A program made the translations under genes and the position numbers. The notes under the pieces were generated by a model that was not told where the DNA came from, ran no database searches, and saw only the letters and a program-made list of their open reading frames with translations. A stretch of DNA of 64,000 nt, taken from contig NZ_AP023360.1 of NCBI RefSeq assembly GCF_018326265.1, positions 846,501 to 910,500 of the forward strand. The letters run 5' to 3'. Shown piece by piece: positions 25,405 through 32,308 of this stretch. Each line of letters begins with the position of its first letter. Positions within the stretch are counted from its first letter, which is position 1. This DNA is from Catellatospora sp. IY07-71 (GTDB taxonomy: Bacteria > Actinomycetota > Actinomycetes > Mycobacteriales > Micromonosporaceae).

Positions 25405-26520
25405 ATGCGTGCGGTAGTCACCCGGGCTCGGCGGGTGGTGGTGAAGGTGGGGTCGTCGTCGTTGACGACCGCTGCCGGGGGGTTGGATCCGGAGCGGCTG
25501 GCGGCGCTCGTGGGGGCGCTGTGTGCCGTGGGTGAGCGGGACGGGCAGCGGGAGGTCGTGCTGGTGTCGTCCGGGGCGATCGCGGCGGGGCTGGCTCCGC
25601 TGGGGTTGTCGAAGCGGCCGCGTGATCTGGCCACGCAGCAGGCGGCGGCCAGCGTGGGCCAGGGGCGGCTGATGCACGCGTACACCGAGGAGTTCAGCCG
25701 GCACGGCCGCACGGTCGGGCAGGTGCTGCTGACCGTGGACGACGTGACCCGGCGCAAGCACTACCGCAACGCGTACCGGACGCTGCGCAAGCTGCTGGAC
25801 ATGCGGGCCGTGCCGATCATCAACGAGAACGACACCGTCGCCACCGAGGAGATCCGGTTCGGCGACAACGACCGGCTGGCGGCGCTGGTCGCCGCGCTGG
25901 TCCAGGCGGACCTGCTGGTGCTGCTGTCGGACGTGGACGCCCTCTACACCGGGCACCCGTCCCAGCCGGACTCGCGCCGGGTCACCGAGGTGACCGACTT
26001 CGCGCAGCTCGCGAGCGTGTCGGTGAGCGGGGCGGGCAGCGCAGGAGTCGGCACCGGCGGCATGGTCACCAAGGTCGAGGCGGCCCGGATCGCGTCCGAC
26101 GCGGGCATCCCGGTGGTGCTGACCGCCGCCCCCCTTGCGGCGGCCGCCCTGTCCGGCGACGACGTCGGCACGCTGTTCCATGCGGCGGGGGTACGCGCGA
26201 CCGCCCGCCTGCACTGGCTCGCCCACGCCACCACGGCGCGCGGCCGCCTGCACCTCGACGAGGGCGCCGTGGCCGCCGTGGTGGGCCGCCGCGCCTCCCT
26301 GCTCCCGGCCGGCATCACCCGCGTCGACGGCGCCTTCACCGCCGGCGACCCGGTGGACCTGGTCGACGTCGCGGGCCGCGCGGTGGCCCGCGGCCTGGTC
26401 AACTACGACGCCCTGGAACTGCCCACCCTGCTCGGCCGCTCCACGATCGAGCTGGCCGCAACCTTGGGCCCCGCCTACGAGCGCGAGGTCATCCACCGCG
26501 ACGACCTCGTGCTGCTGTAA
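25405..26520 (+). CDS. proB: Glutamate 5-kinase
   Basis: 371 residues; phosphorylates glutamate, the first step of proline synthesis, and works with ProA encoded just downstream. The amino-acid kinase domain is residues 5-255 (VVVKVGSSSLT; LVSSGAIAAGL; PIINENDTVATEEIRFGDNDRLAALVAAL; LLSDVDALYTG; GTGGMVTKVEAARIASDAGIPVV) and the C-terminal PUA domain is about 275-365. ATG 25405 is chosen because CAGAAT lies six bases upstream (leaderless pattern); the longer frame starts in a Gly run. The stop codon abuts a GGAAGGGCACCTTC repeat, after which proA begins. Confidence 0.96.
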   Translation: MRAVVTRARRVVVKVGSSSLTTAAGGLDPERLAALVGALCAVGERDGQREVVLVSSGAIAAGLAPLGLSKRPRDLATQQAAASVGQGRLMHAYTEEFSRHGRTVGQVLLTVDDVTRRKHYRNAYRTLRKLLDMRAVPIINENDTVATEEIRFGDNDRLAALVAALVQADLLVLLSDVDALYTGHPSQPDSRRVTEVTDFAQLASVSVSGAGSAGVGTGGMVTKVEAARIASDAGIPVVLTAAPLAAAALSGDDVGTLFHAAGVRATARLHWLAHATTARGRLHLDEGAVAAVVGRRASLLPAGITRVDGAFTAGDPVDLVDVAGRAVARGLVNYDALELPTLLGRSTIELAATLGPAYEREVIHRDDLVLL

Positions 26521-26566
26521 GGAAGGGCACCTTCTTATCGTTTTCCGTAGAGGAAGGGCACCTTCC
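26521..26566 (+). repeat. GGAAGGGCACCTTC repeat, copy A (parallel-arm variant)
   Basis: Two GGAAGGGCACCTTC units (26521-26534 and 26552-26565) flank TTATCGTTTTCCGTAG. Other copies have the second unit inverted; here both read the same way, although each unit is itself near-palindromic (GGAAGG/CCTTCC). It lies directly after the proB stop and 22 bases before proA. Confidence 0.8.
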
Positions 26567-26588
26567 TAACCCTCGGAGAGGTTGAGAC

Positions 26589-27833
26589 ATGAGCGTCATC
26601 GAGCAGGCGACGCGGGCGCGCGAGGCGGCGACGGTGCTGGCCACGGCTTCCCGGAAGGCCAAGGACGCCGGGCTGCTGGCGATGGCCGACGCGCTCGCCG
26701 CGCGTACCCCCGAGATCCTGGAGGCCAACGCCCTGGATGTGGCGGCGGCCCGGGAGCAGGGGACGCCTGAGTCCACCGTGGACCGGCTCGCGCTGAACCC
26801 GGCCCGGCTGGCGGGGATGGCCGACGGGCTGCGCCAGATCGCGGGGCTGCCCGACCCGGTGGGCGAGGTGGTCCGCGGCGGCACGCTGCCCAACGGGCTG
26901 CAGGTGCGCCAGCTGCGCGTCCCGTTCGGCGTGGTCGGCATCATCTACGAGGCCCGGCCCAACGTGACCGCCGACGCCGCCGGGCTGACCCTGAAGTCGG
27001 GCAACGCGGTGCTGTTGCGCGGCTCGGGTTCGGCGGCCCGGTCCAACGCGGCGATCGTGACGGTGCTGCGCGACGCGCTGGCCGCGTCCGGCCTGCCCGC
27101 CGACGCGGTGCAGCTGGTCGACTCGGCCACCCGGGACACGGTCAAGGAGCTGATGCGCGCCCGCGGACTGGTCGACGTGCTGATCCCGCGTGGCGGCGCG
27201 TCGCTGATCCGCACCGTGGTCGAGGAGTCGTCGGTGCCGGTGATCGAGACCGGCGTCGGCAACTGCCACCTCTACGTCGACGAGACCGCCGACCTGGACA
27301 TGGCGCTGACCATCCTACTGAACGCGAAGGTGCAGCGGCCGTCGGTGTGCAACGCGGCCGAGTCGCTGCTGGTGCACGCGGCGGTCGCGGACGCGTTCCT
27401 GCCCCGGGCGCTGGCCGCGCTGCGCGAGCAGGGCGTGACGGTGCACGGCTCGCCGGAGGTCGCCGCGTACGCCGACGACGTCGTGCCCGCCGTCGAGGCG
27501 GACTGGGGCACCGAGTACCTGGCACTGGAGCTGTCGGCACGCGTGGTGCCGTCGCTGGACGAGGCGGTCGCGCACATCCGCCGCCACGGCTCCGGGCACT
27601 CCGAGGCGATCATCACGGGCTCGCTGCAGGCCGCGAACCGGTTCACCGCGCAGGTGGACGCGGCCGCGGTGCTGGTGAACGCGTCGACCCGCTTCGTCGA
27701 CGGCGGCGAGCTGGGCTTCGGCGCCGAGATCGGCATCTCCACCCAGAAGCTGCACGCCCGCGGCCCCATGGGCCTGCCCGAACTGACCAGCACCAAGTAC
27801 GTCATCACCGGCGACGGCCACACCCGCGCCTGA
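26589..27833 (+). CDS. proA: Glutamate-5-semialdehyde dehydrogenase (gamma-glutamyl phosphate reductase)
   Basis: 414 residues, the usual length. It reduces gamma-glutamyl phosphate with NADPH, the second step of proline synthesis. Motifs: [34 protein letters not shown] (about 116-149), the catalytic Cys in [15 protein letters not shown] (about 255) and [24 protein letters not shown] near the end. GAGAGG is the RBS. It follows proB with only the GGAAGGGCACCTTC repeat between, so the pair is probably one operon whose repeat may lower readthrough. It converges with the cyclase-repeat gene, 17 bases away. Confidence 0.97.
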   Translation: MSVIEQATRAREAATVLATASRKAKDAGLLAMADALAARTPEILEANALDVAAAREQGTPESTVDRLALNPARLAGMADGLRQIAGLPDPVGEVVRGGTLPNGLQVRQLRVPFGVVGIIYEARPNVTADAAGLTLKSGNAVLLRGSGSAARSNAAIVTVLRDALAASGLPADAVQLVDSATRDTVKELMRARGLVDVLIPRGGASLIRTVVEESSVPVIETGVGNCHLYVDETADLDMALTILLNAKVQRPSVCNAAESLLVHAAVADAFLPRALAALREQGVTVHGSPEVAAYADDVVPAVEADWGTEYLALELSARVVPSLDEAVAHIRRHGSGHSEAIITGSLQAANRFTAQVDAAAVLVNASTRFVDGGELGFGAEIGISTQKLHARGPMGLPELTSTKYVITGDGHTRA

Positions 27834-27850
27834 CCCGCGACCCGCCGAGG

Positions 27851-28717
27851 TCAGCCGAGGAGGCTGGCCTTGCCGGGGGGCGTGGTGGCCTCGTAGCAGG
27901 CGCGGATGACGTTCAGCGTGAGGTTCACGTCGAAGGTCTCGCCCTCCTCGGAGTCCCAGCCGCCGTCGGTGCGCTGGGTCTCCGCGAGGCGGCGCTTGGC
28001 CGCGATCATGGTCCAGTCGTCGCCGGACATGCCGACCCGGCGCATCGTGGCGGCCATCGCGGCGGCGTCGGCGGGCGCCATGGACGGCAGCCGCTCGCCG
28101 AGCACCGCCTGCATGCGCGCGGCCTCGTAGAACATGTCCTGCCGGTACATCACGGCCGCGCCGAGCCAGCCGGTGACCAGGTACGACGGCCAGGTGCCGT
28201 CGTCGTTGAGGCTGCTCTTGATGAACTCGGCGCCCCGGGTGGCGGCGTCGGCGTACGGGATCGGCGTGGGGTCGCCGTACGGCAGCGCGGAGCGCACGTC
28301 GAGGCCCATCACGGTGAGCCAGAACGTCGCGTTGGCGGTCAGGTACAGCGTGGCCTCGGGGTCGCCGGGCTGGGCCCACTCGGGCGCCTCGGCGGCCAGC
28401 TCCTTGGCCTCCTGCCAGCTGCCGTCGGCCGCCTGCCGCCCGGCGAGCCAGTCGAACGCGCGCTTGACGCCGGGCCGGGCGAGCGCACCGAGGTCGTCGA
28501 GCTGGGCGAGCCGGAAGCAGGTGATGTCCACGGAGGGCACCTTGCTGCGGGGGGTGGCGAACCAGCCGCCGCCGTCGGCCTGGCCGGACTCCGCCGCGGC
28601 GAGGATCTCCTCGGCGGGCGTCGCGCCGGTACGCAGGTACGACAGGCGCGCGCGATCGACCGGGTCGCCCTTCTTCACCACGAAACCGATAGCCGCGTCG
28701 AGATCCACCACGGTCAT
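27851..28717 (-). CDS. Prenyltransferase/squalene-cyclase repeat protein
   Basis: 288 residues, far shorter than a squalene-hopene cyclase (over 600). Repeats of the alpha/alpha-barrel type are visible as QW-like motifs: GQADGGGWFAT (about 45), GRQAADGSWQEA (about 92), LNDDGTWPSYLVTGWLGAA (about 168) and QRTDGGWDSEEG (about 248). The DxDD catalytic motif of class II cyclases is not seen. It may be a single barrel that binds a prenyl or peptide ligand, or a protein-protein module; the role is unknown. The ATG lies only two bases after TACCCT, so the true start could be slightly downstream. Confidence 0.75.
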   Translation of the reverse strand: MTVVDLDAAIGFVVKKGDPVDRARLSYLRTGATPAEEILAAAESGQADGGGWFATPRSKVPSVDITCFRLAQLDDLGALARPGVKRAFDWLAGRQAADGSWQEAKELAAEAPEWAQPGDPEATLYLTANATFWLTVMGLDVRSALPYGDPTPIPYADAATRGAEFIKSSLNDDGTWPSYLVTGWLGAAVMYRQDMFYEAARMQAVLGERLPSMAPADAAAMAATMRRVGMSGDDWTMIAAKRRLAETQRTDGGWDSEEGETFDVNLTLNVIRACYEATTPPGKASLLG

Positions 28718-29120
28718 CGAGGGTACGGGTTCCGCTACCGTCCGGCCTCATCAGGTTGGCCAAGGTCAACAGTCTGGGAGGCTGAAATAGTTTCTGAACA
28801 ACTTCTTTCGGACCCGTTCAGCGCCCTGCAAGCGGGACGTTTGGCCAATCGGGCCGAGACTGTCAGATATGGACAGTGGTCGAAGTCACATGACTGAATC
28901 CGAGAGATCTTCGTAACGCGCCAGCCCAGCGGGTGTTCAGGCGCCGGGCGGGCACCAAGATCGCAGTCTCGTGTCCAAACCTTGGGCCAGAGCACACCTT
29001 TCGACACGAGACAGCGATCTTGCCCACCCGCCCACCCGACTCAGCCAGACCGGGAGGCGGAAACGCCGAACGCCGGCCGGGGCGGACCCGGCCGGCGTTC
29101 GGCGTCTGCGCTGGGTTGGA
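28718..29120. other. 403-bp intergenic region
   Basis: No supported gene. The first 230 bases contain the least GC-rich DNA in the window (AAATAGTTTCTGAACAACTT) and probably the promoter of the cyclase-repeat gene; a TTGACC is visible on the minus strand near 28769. A palindromic repeat follows at 28956-29022, then about 100 bases after which moeZ ends. Confidence 0.6.
28956..29022. repeat. GATCGC-TCGTGTC palindromic repeat, copy 1
   Basis: CAAGATCGCAGTCTCGTGTC (28956-28975) and GACACGAGACAGCGATCTTG (29003-29022) pair at 19 of 20 positions around 27 bases. A second copy is at 51538-51600. It lies 98 bases beyond the moeZ stop. Confidence 0.8.
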
Positions 29121-30302
29121 TCAGTAGCTGGGCAGGGACGGGTCCACCGTCTTCACCCAGGCAAGCACGCCGCCCTGCACGTGCACGGCGTCCTTGAACC
29201 CGGCCGCCTTCAGCGCGGCGAGCGCCTCGGCCGAGCGCACGCCCGACTTGCAGTGCAGCACGATCTGCTTGTCCTGCGGCAGCTTCGACAGCGCCTCGCC
29301 GGACAGGATGTCGCCCTTCGGGATCAGCACGCTGCCCGGGATGCGCACGATCTCGAACTCGGCGGGCTCGCGCACGTCCACGAGCAGGAAGTCCTTGTCG
29401 GCGTCCTGCCAGTCCTTCAGCTCCTTGGCGGTGATGGTCGCGTCGACCACCGCCTCCTGCGCCTCGACCGAGACCGCGCCGCAGAAGTCCTCGTAGTCCT
29501 CCAGCAGCTCGGTGACGCTCGGGTTCTCGCCGCAGAGCACGCAGGACGGGTCCTTGCGAACCTTGATCTTGCGGTACGACATCTCCAGGGCGTCGTACAC
29601 CATCAGCTTGCCGACCAGCGGCTCGCCGATGCCGGCCAGCAGCTTGATGGCCTCGTTGACCTGGATCGAGCCGATGCTGGCGCACAGCACGCCGAGCACG
29701 CCGCCCTCGGCGCACGACGGGACCATGCCGGGCGGCGGCGGCTCGGGGTAGAGGCACCGGTAGCAGGGGCCGTGCTCGGCCCAGAAGACGCTGGCCTGGC
29801 CGTCGAACCGGTAGATCGAGCCCCACACGTACGGCTTGCCGAGCAGCACGGCGGCGTCGTTCACCAGGTAACGGGTGGCGAAGTTGTCCGTGCCGTCGAC
29901 GATCAGGTCGTACTGGCCGAAGATCTCGAAGACGTTGTCCCGGTCCAGCGCGGTGTCGTGGATGACCACGTTCACCAGCGGGTTGATCTCCCGGATGCTG
30001 TTCGCGGCCGACTCGGCCTTCGGCCGCCCGATGTCGGACTGGCCGTGAATGATCTGGCGCTGCAGGTTCGACTCGTCGACGGTGTCGAACTCGACGATGC
30101 CCAGCGTGCCGACCCCGGCCGCGGCCAGGTACATCAGCGCGGGCGAGCCGAGCCCTCCGGCGCCGACGCACAGCACCTTGGCGTTCTTGAGCCGCTTCTG
30201 CCCGTCCATCCCGACGTCCGGGATGATCAGGTGGCGGCTGTAGCGGCGGACCTCGTCCACCGAGAGCGACTCGGCGGGCTCCACGAGCGGCGGCAACGAC
30301 AT
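29121..30302 (-). CDS. moeZ: Adenylyltransferase/sulfurtransferase MoeZ (ThiF-rhodanese)
   Basis: 393 residues from ATG 30302. It adenylates the C terminus of small sulfur-carrier proteins and then transfers sulfur to make the thiocarboxylate used in molybdopterin, thioamide or cysteine pathways. The ThiF/E1 domain is residues 20-250 (CVGAGGLGSPALMYLAAAGVG, DESNLQRQ, VDGTDNFATRYLVND). Zinc pairs CYRC (about 180) and CVLC (about 260) are both present. The rhodanese domain is about 285-385 with active site HCKSGVRS. GAGAAT six bases before this ATG supports the start; 30338 and TTG 30347 are in-frame alternatives. No carrier-protein gene is nearby. Confidence 0.95.
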   Translation of the reverse strand: MSLPPLVEPAESLSVDEVRRYSRHLIIPDVGMDGQKRLKNAKVLCVGAGGLGSPALMYLAAAGVGTLGIVEFDTVDESNLQRQIIHGQSDIGRPKAESAANSIREINPLVNVVIHDTALDRDNVFEIFGQYDLIVDGTDNFATRYLVNDAAVLLGKPYVWGSIYRFDGQASVFWAEHGPCYRCLYPEPPPPGMVPSCAEGGVLGVLCASIGSIQVNEAIKLLAGIGEPLVGKLMVYDALEMSYRKIKVRKDPSCVLCGENPSVTELLEDYEDFCGAVSVEAQEAVVDATITAKELKDWQDADKDFLLVDVREPAEFEIVRIPGSVLIPKGDILSGEALSKLPQDKQIVLHCKSGVRSAEALAALKAAGFKDAVHVQGGVLAWVKTVDPSLPSY

Positions 30303-30390
30303 GACCACATTCTCGCTCGCCAGGGTAGGGAATGCCATGATCTCCAACCCCGTGGGATGCGAATTGCATCACGGGCCGCATCGGGAATTT

Positions 30391-30448
30391 CGATCACGGT
30401 CCCGGGGTCGCGACACGCCGCCGACCACGTCCCTAAGTTCATGATCAA
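30391..30448 (-). repeat. 58-bp dispersed repeat (family TGATCA), copy 3
   Basis: Read on the minus strand it starts TTGATCATGAACTTAGGGAC and ends GACCGTGATCG. It has the same length as copies 1 and 2 but about ten differences. It sits upstream of moeZ and 24 bases past the end of the DUF3152 gene. Confidence 0.75.
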
Positions 30449-30471
30449 CGGGGTAAGGCGCGGGGGAGGGG

Positions 30472-31374
30472 TCAGGGGATGGCGGGGCCGCGGTAGAGGG
30501 TGGGGGTGGCGGGGGCCTGGGGGTAGGGCCAGGGGTTGGGGGTGCAGCCTCGGCGGTCGGTGGACTGCTGTTGCATGACGGGGGCGGGCTGGCCTGCCGC
30601 GGGGCAGGCTTCGTGGCCGTAGCCGATCTGGTGGCCGAGTTCGTGGTTGAGGGCGAAGGCGCGGTAGTCGTCGAGGGGGGCGCCGTAGTCGGGGACGGCC
30701 TGCTGCCAGCGGTCCAGGTTGAGGATGAGCTGGCCGGGCAGGCGGCAGGAGTGGTAGCCCTCGGTGTGCAGGCCGCCCGCGGCGCACAGCTTCTGCGAGG
30801 TGCCCGCGGTGGCCAGGAAGACCGTGAAGTCGTAGGACCCCTTTTCGGCGACGCGCTGGAAGCGCAGCGTGCCGCCCGCGGTCCAGCCGCGCGGTTCGGT
30901 GAGGATGCGCTCCACCTCGGCGGCGAAGGCGGCCGGCTGCGGGCCGGCGCCCTTCTCCACGGCGATGCGGTAGCGCTTGAGGGTGCCCTTCGCGCCGAGG
31001 GTCTTGCCGGTGCCGGTGGCGTACGCGAACGAGCCGCTGCCCGCGGCCGGGGCGGAGCCCTCGGGGGCGGGGGTGCTCTCCTCGCGGGGCCGACCGGACG
31101 CGCCGGGTTCGGCGGCGGCCTCGGTCGGCGAGGTCTCGCCGGAGGCGGCGGGGGCGGCGGGGCCGTCGAGCAGCAGGCCCTCCGAGCCGCGGGCCAGGTC
31201 GATCCCGGCCAGCAGCACGATGACGCCGAGCGCGCCGAGCACGATGCGGCGGTTACGGCGGCGGCGTGCCTCGATCACGGCGCGGCGGCGGGCCCGGAAG
31301 CCGGGGCGGTCGCCGCCGGAGGCGCGGTCGCCGTGCTCGCGCCGCGGTTCGAACAGCTCCAGCTCGGTGCTCAT
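30472..31374 (-). CDS. DUF3152 secreted/membrane-anchored metalloprotease-like protein, copy 2 of pair
   Basis: 300 residues. The cytoplasmic N terminus is Arg-rich (RARRRAVIEARRRRNRR), followed by one membrane helix (about 43-60), a Pro/Ser/Glu linker to about 110 and an extracytoplasmic DUF3152 domain. The zinc-protease motif HELGHQIGYGHE (about 242-253) fits HExxHxxxxxH, with a following Met in PAPVMQQQ like the Met-turn of metzincins. Cysteines in KLCAAG, HSCRL, EACP and RGCTP suggest disulfides. Its start overlaps the stop of its paralogue as TGATG, so the two are made together. The substrate is unknown. Confidence 0.82.
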   Translation of the reverse strand: MSTELELFEPRREHGDRASGGDRPGFRARRRAVIEARRRRNRRIVLGALGVIVLLAGIDLARGSEGLLLDGPAAPAASGETSPTEAAAEPGASGRPREESTPAPEGSAPAAGSGSFAYATGTGKTLGAKGTLKRYRIAVEKGAGPQPAAFAAEVERILTEPRGWTAGGTLRFQRVAEKGSYDFTVFLATAGTSQKLCAAGGLHTEGYHSCRLPGQLILNLDRWQQAVPDYGAPLDDYRAFALNHELGHQIGYGHEACPAAGQPAPVMQQQSTDRRGCTPNPWPYPQAPATPTLYRGPAIP

Positions 31375-32288
31375 CAGGCCACCGGCGGCCCGGTGTAGCG
31401 CTTGCCGTCCACGTACGGCCACGGGTTGGCCTTGCAGCCCTTGAGGCCGTACGTCTGCTGCTGCATGACCGGGGCGGGCTTGCCCTTGCCGGGGCAGCCC
31501 TCGTGGTTGCGGCCCAGCTCGTGGCCCACCTCGTGATTGATCACGTAGGTGCGGTAGATCGTCAGATCGATCTTGCCGTTGACGTAGTCGGGCACCGACA
31601 GCCGCCACCGGTTGAGGTTGATCACGACCCGGCCGGGCAGGCGGCAGGAGGTGTACGAGACGCCGTTCATGCGCGTGTCCATGCCGCCGGTGGCGCACAT
31701 CCGGCGCGTGGTCTCGCCCGTGGCCAGGTAGACGGTGAAGTTGTACGACGACCCGCTGGGCACCCGCTGCAACCGGTACTGCCTGCCCGCGATCCAGCTG
31801 CGCGGGTCGCCCAGCGCCTGGTCGATCATCTCGGTGAAGGTGTCCAGCTCCTCGTCCGCGATGTTCTTCTCGGCCGCCACCCGGAACCGCCTGGTGCTGC
31901 CCGCGGTGCCCAGCACGTCGCCCTTGCCGGCGGCGTACGTCCAGGTGCCCGGTCCGGAGGCGGGGATGTCCCCGGGGATCTGGTAGACCGGCTCGGGGCT
32001 GGGCGACGGCGACGGCGCCGCCGAGGGCGACGGCTCGGCGCTGGGCTCCGCGCTCTCGGTCACCGGCGGCGTGGAGGCCACGCGGCTGGTCGGCACGGTC
32101 TCCTGCGGCGCGCCGCGCAGCAGGTCGATGCCGACGAGCAGGGCCGCGCCGAGCAGCACGAACGCCGCTGCCGTACGGCGGCGTCGCTGCCGGGCACGGG
32201 CACGGGCGAGCCGTCCGGACTCGACCCGGGACGACCGGACGGGGGCGTCCCGATCGGCTCGGCGCGTCGGTGCGGGGGCGGTGCGCAT
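31374..32288 (-). CDS. DUF3152 secreted/membrane-anchored metalloprotease-like protein, copy 1 of pair
   Basis: 304 residues from ATG 32288. Order of parts: Arg-rich cytoplasmic segment, membrane helix (about 38-56, AAAFVLLGAALLVGIDLL), Pro/Ser linker, then the DUF3152 domain with HEVGHELGRNHE (about 244-255) and PAPVMQQQTYGLKGC. It is a paralogue of the next gene, with the same cysteine spacing and the same C-terminal NPWPY motif. CAGGCT six bases before the ATG may be a -10, giving a leaderless mRNA. The large Pro-rich protein gene ends 20 bases upstream on the same strand. Confidence 0.82.
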   Translation of the reverse strand: MRTAPAPTRRADRDAPVRSSRVESGRLARARARQRRRRTAAAFVLLGAALLVGIDLLRGAPQETVPTSRVASTPPVTESAEPSAEPSPSAAPSPSPSPEPVYQIPGDIPASGPGTWTYAAGKGDVLGTAGSTRRFRVAAEKNIADEELDTFTEMIDQALGDPRSWIAGRQYRLQRVPSGSSYNFTVYLATGETTRRMCATGGMDTRMNGVSYTSCRLPGRVVINLNRWRLSVPDYVNGKIDLTIYRTYVINHEVGHELGRNHEGCPGKGKPAPVMQQQTYGLKGCKANPWPYVDGKRYTGPPVA

Positions 32289-32308
32289 CGACACAGCCTG
32301 CCACATCC

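Noticed and set aside
27851-28717. Functional squalene-hopene cyclase
   Set aside because: It is less than half the normal length and no DxDD motif was found, although QW-like repeats are present.
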